NCBI GenBank assembly: GCA_947579665.1
Contig: OX388345.1
Span: forward strand, 61,743,454-61,807,453
From: Sympetrum striolatum
Lineage: Eukaryota > Arthropoda > Insecta > Odonata > Libellulidae
Direction of reading: 5' to 3'
Length of the DNA stretch: 64,000 nt
This document shows positions 1 to 11,633 of the stretch, piece by piece; position 1 is the first letter of the stretch, and each line of letters begins with the position of its first letter. The translations under genes were made by a program, and so were the position numbers. The notes beneath the pieces are model-generated. The model saw nothing but the letters and a program-made list of their open reading frames with translations, was not told where the DNA came from and ran no database searches.

Positions 1-56
1 TTAGTCCACTGGTTGGCAAGCTGCAATAGATAGCCTATTAAGTTGCATAACTCATC

Positions 57-3000
57 ATGATATATATATTTGGGGTTCCTCTAGTAGGCAACATATTTTT
101 TACGACATTTTTACTGGGAGCACTAGTGGTTGCAATATACTTGGTGTATTCAAATCGAAAGATCACTCCTCCACCCGAGGAAGTAATAGAGAACGAGAAG
201 GAAATCGTGAACTTAGTGAATACCCCCATAAAAGTTGAGGAAGAGACCAAAGTAATAACTGTAACCAAAGAAATAAAAAGAATTAAAGCTAAGAAAAAGG
301 GTTGTGGAGGAAAGAAAAGTTGTTGCAAGACGAAAAAGACTTCAAAAGGACATAAAAAATCAAAAGGATCCGTAGAATATATTAAAATATTTTTTGCTTC
401 TCAAACTGGAAATTCCAAGGTACGTTACGTCACGTTTTAATCATTAAAACCTCTTTCTTCATGATTACTTCATAAATGAATTGTTTTCAATTTGCAGTCT
501 TTCGCAGAGTCTCTCTCTGCGAGCGCAGGAAATAAGGAATTAAAGACTGAAATAGTTGATTTATCTAAATACGATCCAGAAGACAGTCTCGTAGAGGAGG
601 TTTGTTACCCGTTGGTTTCTTTTTAAATTCCTAGTATTTATTTTTACGATTTTATTGAGTTGTTTTTACTTTGTTAGGCCAATGAAACTTCGGCATGCAT
701 CTTCTTGGTGAGCACCTACTCGGAGGGTAAACCGCCTGAGTCTGCCTCTTGGTTCTTTAAATGGCTAGAAGAAGCTGCCAACGATTTTAGGGTGCAAAAA
801 ACTATGCTTAAAGGAATGAAGTATGCAGTTTTCGGCTTGGGGAATTCTCTCTATGCTGAGCATTTTAATACGGTTAGAATTTTAAAAATTAAATTGGCTA
901 TAATATATCATTTCTTTATTAAAAAAAGGTTATTTTAGTAGAAGTGTATATTTAATATAAATATTCTGTTCTGTCATGTTAAATTTTTGTGTGTATTTTT
1001 CTGTTTAAATGCAATTCATTTTGTTACCATTGTTTAATAATGGAATTTTAATTGATGTTTTTTTAATTTAAGATAAGGCATATAAATAGCAGACATTCTA
1101 ATTTCTCAATCACTTTTACTGAGATTTAATTTTGAAAATTCACCAAAATGTAACTCCTGTAACGTTTGGTGGAAATTATGTATACTTAACCAAAAGAAGC
1201 AAGAATTGACTTGATGTTAAGAAAAAGAAGCAATTCAGTGCATTTTGTCTATTTTTGTTCAATTCTATGTGTAAAAGACGATAAAAGTTGTCAGTATTAT
1301 GTATTCTAAATTTATGTTTGTGCTTTCACTTAAAGGTCGGTACAAAACTTGACAAATTCCTGCATCAACTGCAAGCAGTTCGTATTCTAGATCTTGGTGT
1401 TGGTGATGAAAATGTGGTAAGCAGTCTGAATGGAGGGATAGTGGCTGATTTTGAAGAATGGCAAGAAAGGCTGTGGGTTAACATTGCCAAGTGGAATGGG
1501 AAATCTGGGGGCTGTGGATGTGGAGGTGAAGGGAAAAGCCACAAAGAGGAAGGCGATGAGGGTGTTGGAGAAGAGGTTTGTATGCACTATAACTTATTCT
1601 TAAAAATTATGGAAACCATGAGCTTGTGAGAAAATTACTCTAAAAATTACTCTAAACTCAATTTCACAACTTATTCATAACAATTGGGATGTTTCCTGCA
1701 TCAGTCATATTCCTAGGCCCATAATATACAGGTCCCTCTGATATGCAAGAATTTGTTTGTTTAAAGTATCTGACTCTGTATATATAGCATCCTCTTTAGC
1801 ATGTCTATGTGCATCTCTTTTATAATTGAATTATCTATTAATATAATATGAATTTATTATTACTATTAAATGAATTTCATCATTGAAATTTCTAACTTAA
1901 GACCCATAATAAAACTTCTTTTTATGTGAAAACTACATATATATTTTCCATGTTTATTATCCTATCAAATTATACCAAAAATGGGCACTCATATGAATTA
2001 CTTCTCCCTGTTGAGATGTTTATGCAAAATTAGATGGGCTTGTTTCTTCTATTGATTAAATATTAAATGTGGTGTCTTTAAAAGAAATTAGCATTCTAAA
2101 TTTTTCATTTGCAATAAATGTAGCCTTCACACAACATTTTTGGCAATTTGCCGTATCAATCACAGAAGTTGGTTTATTTTATTCCATTGAAGTGGAACAT
2201 ATAATAATTGAAAAGTGACTTTGGATATGTTTGTAAAGATGTCAGCTAGCTAATTATTATATATTACTATCAATACTATATAATATTATCATACAACTTA
2301 GTATCTATTTATATGTATATTTTCCTGGTGTTATTATTTTCTTAAACACAATCTCTATTTTATTATTAATGTATGATCATTGTATTTTATTTATGTAAAA
2401 GGGCTCATCCAGTCCATTTGAATAAATAAATTAATACTTCACAACAATCTGTGGCTAATAACTATGAGAGATGCATATTAGCCTTCTTGAGTTATTCCGC
2501 CATCAACATGTAGACATATCTTGATAGAGCATTTCTATTTCTTTAGTCATCCTGTGATTCAAGTGGAGGTGATAGTCACAATGAATCGTCTGATTCTGGC
2601 TCAGGAGATGATGATGGGACAAACGGAGTTCTGGATTTGGAGGAATTGGGCAGCATGATGGAGAGATTCAAAGGAGGAAATAAAGAGGTTGATGATGGAA
2701 CTCCACGTGAAATGATTACCCCTCTGTTAAGGGAGTCTCTCACCAAACAAGGCTATCGTCTGATAGGAACACATTCTGGGGTGAAGCTTTGTAGGTGGAC
2801 CAAGGTAATTCTTTGATCTTACTTAATAAGCGATTTAATTTCCATCTTCAGAGTTTTAAGTTTCATATTATATTAATTGACATGGTTTAATTGATGAGCA
2901 AGTTATTTGAAGATAAATTCCTCAACTAACCTTTGATGTTGAACTGCTGAGCATTTTAAATATTTTGGCGAGTCTTTCTAAAGATCAGCATTACGACCAC

Positions 3001-6000
3001 ATTAGTATTAGTTCTATGATGGTGTTTCAAGTCAAAAAAAAATTTTCTATATTCTTCTAAATGAAAGGTATACAATATCTTTGATCCAGCTCTAGTTAAA
3101 TAGTTAAATAACATGTTAAGATTTACTGCAAAATGATCAAGAAATGAATATATTTTACCTGTTTTTAAGCACTGCTAAATCACATGAATAATAATTGCTT
3201 ATAATAATGTTTTATTAAGCTCTTCTTAAATTGAAATATTCTGAAAAAATGACTTTGCAACACTGTAATGAGTCTTATTTGAGTATGCTCAAGTATACTA
3301 ACGTTAAGCTTACTTTTTTAAGGATCTGACTATTATGTTAAAAAAATAATCATTGAATTACATATGTAATATGTCCAGTTATTCAGGCTCATGACTATGT
3401 TTATTTCTTACTGTTCTGTCATAAATGTATTTGGATGCACTTAAATATGAAAAATATCACCTATTAAATTAAGAAGAAAAAACTGTTGAGCCAATATTTA
3501 AAAATATTAATTTTGTCGTGTCATCACTTAGATACCTATGCTGAGTGCGTCTGTAAGGAGAAAGCCAACTAGCATTCAATTTAAAGATTTTCTCTAGATT
3601 TAGAAAATAGAAAGAAAGGTTCCCTTTGGATCAGAAGTAGCTATAACTGATGGCCTTTACAATTTATTTCAGTCAATGCTTCGTGGAAGAGGTGGCTGCT
3701 ATAAACATACGTTTTATGGAATTGAAAGCCATCGCTGTATGGAGACAACTCCAAGTCTTGCTTGTGCTAATAAGTGTGTTTTCTGCTGGCGCCACCATTC
3801 TAACCCTGTTGGAACAGAATGGCGCTGGAAGATGGATGATCCAGAATCCATTGTTAATGGAGCCTTAGAACATCATTACAATATGATTAATCAATTCAAA
3901 GGTTTGTTTTTCAAAAGCACAAAAAGTATTTTCATTCTAATTAATTTTGCATGAAATCTTTTTGGTCACAATGCTAATATTTCAATACTTTATAGAATTT
4001 CAAATTTCCTTCTACAGCATGCGTTAATGTATGTAATTATTTATAATTTAACACATAAGCAACTTGGGGCAGATTGGAAGCTGGCCAAAAGATAGGTGTC
4101 TAGTCTATCTATTAATAGTTCTCATTTGAAGCATTACCGTTAATTTTCCATGCATAAATATTTAAGAACAAAATTAAAAGTACCAAGAGAAATCTAATGG
4201 ATAATCATTTTATTTTATTGAAGAAGAAAAAAGATATTTACTTACCACAGAAATTAATTAGAGCAAATTCTATTCCTTCCTTGAGAATGTCCAGATTTAC
4301 AATTACATTTTCTGAAAGCCTTTAAATAATGCAATAATAATCATCCTCATTTACCACCAAATATCATTGTGTGGATGTAAATTTTATTGATTGCCTATTT
4401 GCTTGCACTTGCACAACCTTCACTAAACGTAGAAATTTTTCACATTGCTGGTTTGATTTGTGCAAGAAAGAACGTGTATTCACTAATGATTGGTTTAGAA
4501 TATCATGATTTGGTATATCTAAATAACCATGTAGGATCTGCTAAACTACTTTTTGGCCTGTCAAATTTGTTGAATTGCTCAATTGGTAAATTTTGACAGG
4601 ATTTTGTTTTAATGCTTTAAAATTATCTTAATGCAGGAGTACCTGGTATAATAAAAGAAAGATTGCAAGAAGGAATGGAAGCAAAGCACTGTGCCCTATC
4701 CCTAGTAGGGGAACCAATCATGTATCCTGAAATTAATAAGTTAGTTAGGCTGCTGCATTCCAAAGGCATCTCAACGTTCCTTGTAACCAATGCCCAGTTC
4801 CCTGAAGCAATACGGTAAGACACATTTATTTAATTCATTATTCATTGATTCTTGTCAGAAACTGATAAACGTTTTTTGGCATGCACAGTAATATGGACCC
4901 TGTTACCCAGCTCTATGTCAGCGTAGATGCTAGCACCAAAGATAGTTTGAAGAAAATAGACAGGCCACTCTTCAAAGACTTCTGGGAGAGGTTTATAGAT
5001 AGTTTGAAAGCCCTTGCCGAAAAGGTAAGTGCAATAATTTCTGCTTGAAGTGACTGCTAGAGCGGGCCAGACAGTAATTGGAAATTTTTTTTTTCAGGGT
5101 CAAAGGACTGTTTATAGGTTGACACTAGTGAAGGCTTTCAACGTTGAAGAAATAGAAAACTATGCACAATTAGTTGCCTTGGGGAGACCAGATTTTATAG
5201 AAGTCAAGGTAAATCTTTTTGCATATTTCATTGAATACTTACTGCTGATCCAATGAATATATCCTAATTTTGCATTCATTATTTTTCTCATCTTTATATC
5301 ATAATTTTGCTGTCAAAATTTTTTTAAAATATTAATTGTTCCTTCTTGTTTAGGTTATAATAATGTTCTAAGTATTAATATTCTTATTTTTCAACCTTTT
5401 TACTTTTTATTATTCTCTTATTTTTTGAACCATTTTATTTTTTGAACTTTATCTTTCTCTAGAAATACATAGTATAGAGAAAGTATTGTTTTCACGAAAA
5501 AAATCAACTTAGAGATTTCAACAGAAATACATGTTTTGGGGTTCCTAGAACACGTTTTGACCATTTTCGTAATGATGTCTGTGTGCATGTGTGTGTGTGT
5601 GCTTGTTGGCGCTCTAACGTAAAAACTATTAGCTGTATCATTACCAAACTTCATATATAGCACTGTAGTAGGTGTTGTCAGAGTTGATTAGTTTTTGGAA
5701 TAAATCGGTTAATCGAAGTTAATCGAAGCAAATTTCGGTTTTTGTAAAATATCTCCATGAATATGATATTTAGTATAAATATTGTTATGTAAACCGTGAG
5801 TTCGGGGATAAGTGAGACTCGTTTTAAAAGAAAAAACAAACTTTATTTCCTTAACTCAATCGAGCAAAGCCAAATATCAAATTACAACCATCAAAACGAT
5901 CCAACCTTTTGTTCCCTGTCCCTCTCAACAATCCAACACCGTCGCTAACACAAACTCCGTTGCCAACACAAGTCCCCCACTTTCCAGCTTCGTAGCAATT

Positions 6001-7860
6001 TGTTAAAATTACAGAAACTGTATTTGTATATATCTTCCAAGTTTAGATTGTATCTAGAGTTCGAAAATACTGTCGTAGATAAATATTTAAATCTTACATA
6101 TGGAGAAAGTCATGTGCTGGCCACATCAGATTTTTTGTTTAGTTTTGAGTCATGTACACTGGTACCTCAATGACAATCAACACTTACCAATTTATATGCA
6201 ATATTGCATAACATTAGGTGGTTTAAAAGTTATGGCAATATAAAAATCAAGAAGTATTACTTGATTTGTCAATACATAATTGTGTTCGATATGTTTGTGA
6301 TGTTAAGAGGTTTGAAGATTTAAGCCCTTATCTACTAACTTTATGCTGGCGGACAACATTGAAAAGAAGGAAATACTTTATCGTACTCCTCTTGTTTATT
6401 ATTATAAATATCAATAAGCCTTTGTATTTGCTTCATGATTTCACTTTACCTCGTTCTCACCTCTCCCATCCTGGCCTAAGAAAAACCTCCAGTACTTTTT
6501 ACATTCCGTCACATAGATCTACTACCTTCCACTAATCAGAAAGTATTCATAAAGTATCTAACATAAATTTCTGAAATTCCCTGCCAACTACAATCCATGT
6601 GTCAAGAACCATAAATAGATTTAAAATTTTATTATTTGATTAATCTAGAGCATTTAATATTGTAATATTTCGATTGCTATGATTCCATTACTGTAATTAA
6701 CTGTTGCTCATAGGTGGCTTGCCACAGAACATAATAAAGATTTATTTAATGTCTTGGAAGTTGAGAATGGTTGGTCATTGTGTAAGTGATTATTCTCAAG
6801 TATTCTTAAGATTATGATGATTTTGTAATTAATAAAACCTCTTTAAGCATCCAAGTCTGGATGGTGGAAGTTTCTCGTTTAAAGTCATTCTTAAGCACTA
6901 AAGCAGTATAGGAAACTATAAAACTTAGATAATAGCTTAATTTCTGTAGAAAACTTCCCTCTTAAATGTGTTTTGTCTCATTTTAGGGAGTTACTTTCTG
7001 TGGAACATCTAAAGCTAGTACTTTGACCATGGAAAATGTTCCTTGGCATGAGGAAGTGGTGTCTTTTGTACAGAAGCTGGTGGACTTTTTACCACATTAT
7101 GAAATTGCTTCAGAGCATGAGCATTCAAACTGTGTCCTTATTGCACATGAGAAGGTAAGGTCTCTCATGTTCAGCTTGCTTTATCACCATTTTATAAAAA
7201 TCATTCTTAATGTTCAATTTTCTTATTTTCAGTTCAAAGTAAATGGAGAGTGGAACACATGGATAGACTATGATAAGTTCCATGAATTAATGCAGAGTTA
7301 CAGTGCTACAAATGGTGAAGCCACATTCAAAGCTGAGGTATGATTTTGTCCTTTACTCATTTTCAAATTGTTATGAAACAGTGGACTATGGTGTATATGC
7401 ATATAGGTATTAAAATAACACCTAATGCAATATACTTCTAATTTTATGGAGACAGTTTATTTGGGTTAAGACATAATCTCGATATACTCATGCCTAAGTT
7501 CTCTCTGTTAATAATATAATTACAAATATGTTGAATTAACCTTAAATAGTTAAAAGCTCTCTTTTGGGCTGAACCAGGGATAGTTAGGTTAGTAAAAGAA
7601 GTCTATCATCTTTACAGGGAAGACATTTGACAATCTCTAAGATTTGAAAGTCATAAAATTTTGATTCCTCAAGTGTTAGACATACATTCACATGCAAACA
7701 TTAATGATTCTAATTAATTTAAATCTTAACTCATTTTATTTTACAGGACTACATGGCTCCTACTCCACAATGGGCTGTAATTGGTGCAACAGAACGAGGG
7801 TTTGATCCCAGTGAAACACGGTGGTATAGAAAGAGCAAGAAAGACATTTCAGGATGCTGA
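57..7860 (+). CDS. TYW1: tRNA 4-demethylwyosine synthase TYW1 (12 exons)
   Basis: TYW1 condenses N1-methylguanosine-37 of tRNA-Phe with pyruvate carbons to make the tricyclic base of wybutosine (family knowledge). Exons read from the sequence: 57-419, 498-599, 678-872, 1336-1575, 2547-2804, 3673-3901, 4637-4814, 4889-5024, 5098-5208, 6987-7154, 7233-7337, 7747-7860. All have GT/AG borders, keep frame, and sum to 732 codons, about the length I recall for the human protein. Residues 1-35 hold a membrane helix. A flavodoxin-like FMN domain follows (IFFASQTGNSK near 110-121; AVFGLGNSLYAEHFN near 206-220), then a Cys/Gly-rich and acidic linker. The radical-SAM domain carries CANKCVFC (Cys417, Cys421, Cys424), the 4Fe-4S CX3CX2C motif, then SLVGEPIMYPE and YVSVDASTKDSLKKIDRP. 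An in-frame TAA at 48-50 supports the ATG at 57. No disabling change is seen. Intron 9 holds transposon debris. Confidence 0.96.
5453..6129 (-). mobile_element. hairpin-ended non-autonomous repeat, copy 1 (Helentron/HINE-like or MITE)
   Basis: Lies in TYW1 intron 9 and is homologous, in reverse orientation, to 20261-20950. Shared parts include a terminal hairpin (here 5453-5483, CTTTCTCT pairing with AGAGAAAG), a sentence-like conserved block around 5530-5700, a GT/CA microsatellite (5586-5600), and an opposite end with TATGGAGAAAGT followed by CATGTGCTGGCC. No coding capacity. One-end palindrome, subterminal inverted repeats and an internal microsatellite recall Helentron-derived HINEs, but a simple MITE is possible. 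The stretch 5810-6020 does not match copy 2 and may be a replacement or secondary insertion. Confidence 0.65.
6250..6752 (+). mobile_element. decayed 3' end of a CR1/Jockey-group non-LTR retrotransposon
   Basis: In TYW1 intron 9. Broken plus-strand reading frames give pieces typical of the C-terminal tail of CR1/Jockey reverse-transcriptase proteins: FEDLSPYLLTLC, a Lys/Arg-Arg-rich turn, then LRKTSSTFYIPSHRSTTFH near 6470-6535. Frameshifts and stops are many. It ends near an AATAAAGATTTATTTA tail at about 6735-6752. No RT domain remains. Assignment rests on remembered family pattern and gapped frames, so it is tentative. Confidence 0.45.
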
Positions 7861-8398
7861 AAATATATCAGCTTAGATATTCCTAGAATTGATTTTGACA
7901 CATCAAAGCCAAGGGTTTGTTTTGTTTAATATTTAAGAGCCAGTTTCTTCAGTTGGAGAATCTCTGTAGTTGATGGACAAAGGGTGCACTGCTGATATGT
8001 AATTAACTTAGCAGGCAAAAGTTGTCTGTCGAAGTTAGGATTAGGGTAAGAATTATACACAACTTCCTATGGAAGCTTCAAATTCTTCCAGGACTTAAAT
8101 GAATTACACATTTTAAGTGATTTTTTTTTCAAGTTACCTTTTATTTGTTTTTGTATTTATGCTGGAGGTATCTTGAGAAATGTGTGATAATTTGTGTTAA
8201 ACTTTGTATTTGTGCGGCAATGGTGCTCTGAGAGTGAAATCTTAAGTTGTGCTAAAAGGGACATTATTTTCATGCCTTCCAAGATTCCAGCACTCGTCAC
8301 TTTGAGCAACTCTGAAATGAGGACAAGTGCTTATCAGGGTGTATATTGTCTTTTATATCAAAATTTTTCAGTAATGTTGTTTAGTAAAGAGTACTTGG

Positions 8399-8404
8399 AA
8401 TAAA
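8399..8404 (+). other. candidate polyadenylation signal of TYW1
   Basis: Canonical AATAAA about 540 bases after the TYW1 stop, in AT-rich DNA with no other gene. It would give a 3' UTR of roughly 560 bases. Placement is inferred from the hexamer alone. The rest of 7861-8888 shows no coding signal. Confidence 0.4.
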
Positions 8405-8888
8405 ATTGTTCTTTCTTTTTTATTTCACCTATATCCAACTTGGAGCATTCACCTGCAGTTTGATTAGAAATAGGACAAATAATATGAAACCAATTTATAT
8501 GGGATTTTTAAGAATTTTTTTATAAATTGAGGCTTCAACAGGCAATTAATTATTAGCTGTAATTCAAACTTAAACATTTTTATTTTCAATTTGTCTATTT
8601 TTCCATTAGTATTTCAATCAAATAATATCTACTTATAAAGAATTTGTTTAAAATTAAAGGAAAATAAATTTTCAAAGATAATTTGAATTTTTATGTATTA
8701 TGGAATAAGAATTTTAGAATTAAACTGATATTTATTATAGGATAAGGGAAGTGCCACCTTTTAGAAATACTCGATTGGTCAAAGCAGCTTTATTAATCAT
8801 TACAGAATCTACTGAACAGCCAAAGAATGTGTTAGCCAATTACATGAATTGAAATCCATTCGGTCTTATATGAGAGTTGTGCAAGGTA

Positions 8889-9397
8889 CATTAAAAAATT
8901 ATTACTTATTTTTTTCCCAAAAATGCTGAACAGGAGAAATGTAAATATCTGGTGGTAGATAATACCACATATTGTGGATACAGCTGTGCTTGTGGGTGCT
9001 GGCATTTCAGTGCCATGACTGTATAAGTTGCCACATGTATTAACACTGGCAGAAAGGAGGTGAATGTTGCAGTTTGAGCAGTGTGAGGTTCTGTGTTTTG
9101 CCACCTGTGATCAGTTTGTCCAGAAGGGTAGTGTCAGCATCCACAGCGGCGATGTTGTTGCCAGACAACAGCATCCTCTCCTCCTGCTCAGCGCAAAGGC
9201 TCTTGGGGACCAAGTACTGGCAGACGTGGTGCAACTGCAAATCATCATGCAACATGTCATGACAGCTTCCAATAGTGATACGGCTAACCCAGGCACACCT
9301 GTGATGGTTTGGCAACAATCTGCACTGATAATATCTTGCTCTTGAGCATGGTTTCATCATTAAATGAGGGAAAATAAATTCGGGAAACTTTTGAACA
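8889..9397 (-). mobile_element. internally deleted mariner element
   Basis: Bounded by TA dinucleotides (8887-8888 and 9398-9399). Terminal sequences are inverted: left CATTAAAAAATTATTACTTA, and the right end read in reverse has TGTTCAAAAGTTTCCCGAAT. Both resemble the ends of the 200-bp repeat at 44089-44288, and the left subterminal block (GAACAGGAGAAATGTAAA, then GGTAGATA and CCACATATTGTGG) is shared with it. Inside, on the minus strand, is a mariner transposase fragment. At 509 bp it is far below a complete mariner of about 1.3 kb. Confidence 0.75.
9068..9349 (-). pseudogene. mariner transposase fragment (catalytic site lost)
   Basis: One minus-strand frame reads RITIGSCHDMLHDDLQLHHV, then CQYLVPKSLCAEQ, a VDADTTLLDKLITGGKTQ stretch and LLKLQ. 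This follows the mariner order of a helix before the catalytic core, a VPKLL-like block, and the first catalytic Asp in ITGDETW (family knowledge). Here that motif is ITGGKTQ, so the catalytic Asp and its neighbouring Glu are changed. The N-terminal helix-turn-helix part and the remaining DD(D) residues are missing. Neighbouring frames are only shadows. Non-functional. Confidence 0.7.
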
Positions 9398-9399
9398 TA

Positions 9400-11630
9400 A
9401 AATTTACGGAGGCGACCATGATGTTGTGGATAAACATCATCTTTATATTTTTGGACATACCTAGTATATTCTTTTACACAAGTACTGCCAGCTACATATA
9501 TTGTTGGAAGGATTCTTTTATTTTTGTATTACTACCTGGTATTGGCGAAAGTAATTAACCACCTCATCTATTCTGAATTTCATTTGTGACAAGAGGATTC
9601 TATAAAAGATACTTTTTATGATGGAAAATGTCTAGAGCTTGGTTATTTTCATCATTAGGTAACTAGATTTTTACCACCAAGTGCAACTTCTTTAGTACTT
9701 ACATGGCATTCTGCCAAGTGATTGATTCTAACTAAAGAAATTGATAGTCTTTCAATGCATGAGTAACTAATGATTTTTTTCATGCAAAATTTTAATCTGA
9801 CAACCATGTAACCTAAAATGGTATCTGATTATATCTTTATACATCAAGAACTACTTTTATTTATCCTCCTTAGGGTTATCACTGGGAACACAACACCATA
9901 GTTGTTAAAGTATTGCAGCATAGCACAAAAATTCCATTAAAATTAAAGTTATAATTAAATTGCTCATCTTAAAGAGAGCACTGATATTAAGCACTCAAAC
10001 ACTTTTGCTCATCAACCAAAGTTTAAGTTTGGTCTACAGGAATGTTCTATCCATGTTGAGAAAATTTACTGTAATGGTATTTGATCAAGTCTCTGTTCTA
10101 GATATGTCATCGATGGCTGCCCTTCTTAAGTTTCTCTCTTCATACAATTTTGTTGTATATGCTTAACTCATAAATAGTATTCGGGTTTTTTAATAATAAT
10201 TTGTCAAAAGAACTTTTGATTATTAATGTGAGAAGAATCACTCAGTTATTTGATTGTTTTGTACTAAATCATTATCTAGTACAGAAAAGTAATGATTTCT
10301 TGGAGGCCTTAATCATGGTCATGATGGTTCACTCATTAGGTAAATATTTGTTCTTGCTATTCGAAGTTTCAGTCACCACTGAACTCATTTTAAAGAGTTA
10401 GTTATAAATAAGCAGTGATTTAATAACTTCAGTAAACTTAGCAAAGGTAATATATCACTGAAAATGCAAGCTAATCAAAAACTTAACTTGGCTTTCTTCA
10501 TGTAAGAAAATTCTTCCTTAGGATTTTGACAATTGATCAAATCCAAGTTGATATATGACATAAAGGCTAAAAGAATACACGTAAGGTTGGTAATTCCTGC
10601 AATATTTTACTATGAAACAGTTAATATAAATATAATCCCATCGAAAATAATTAAGATGCAATTATACAAGAGTAACTTCTCACAGATAAAAAAATTGCAA
10701 AACAGGGATTACTTTTTATTCAACCTCATCACTCTACTAACTAATTTAGTTTAAATTACACTAAGTATCAAATTTCCTCAATCTAAAAATGAAATGCTAA
10801 ATGTATGAATGCTTATTGTCTGTTTAAAAAGTATTATTCCTACAAAAACTTTTATAGGCCAAGTGATTACATAGCAACAATATCCATTGATGGCACTCAC
10901 AATCAATTAATAATACAAGTTGAGATAGTTCAGCATGATATATTACACAAAATTTAATAGTATCACAAAGCATTTTATCCTTCAGTTATTCTTTGAACTA
11001 AAACCCCAGAAATACCATGACAATCACTAAATTCAACACTAACAAACAAATTAAGCACTATCGTTATATCATAATTACTGCTACATCTGGACACTCACAA
11101 CTTACCTCAACAGTAATCCTAATCATTCAGCAACCTAAACCTACATAAATAACATCACTCACTGCAGCTTTCTTGATAATAACCACTTTCTTCCTAAAAC
11201 TTCCCTTGTAATTGTATGAAGCTTTCAATAGAGGAATAGGCATTTCTAAATTGAAGATATTACAGGTTTCTAATAAAGGAGAGCAAACTTGCTTGGTTTA
11301 TAAAAATACCTCATAAGAAATGACATATAAGTCTCAATATTTGGATATATTTATTTCATACAGAAAAGAGTATCTGTCAAAAATGCAAAAATAACAAACG
11401 ACACAAAAGATTAAAAAAAAGATGCTTTACATTGAATGAAAATAATTACAAAAAGCTGATATTTGATAGAAAACATTTCATGCTTGTCATCACACAGCTA
11501 CTCTGAACATTTGCCTGAAATACTTGAACAGTGATACTAGGAAAACCTACAAAAATGAAAATCAATAAGCATAGAAAGCAAAGTCTTGAACAAAATGTCC
11601 TGGAAAATTGAAGAGTTAACTTCGCTACAC
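9400..11630. other. convergent intergenic region, no gene seen
   Basis: AT-rich DNA between the 3' ends of TYW1 and the carrier gene. Only short, compositionally unconvincing frames are present. A TTTATT at 11350-11355, which is AATAAA on the minus strand, is one of several possible polyadenylation signals for the carrier. Confidence 0.5.
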
Positions 11631-11633
11631 GAT

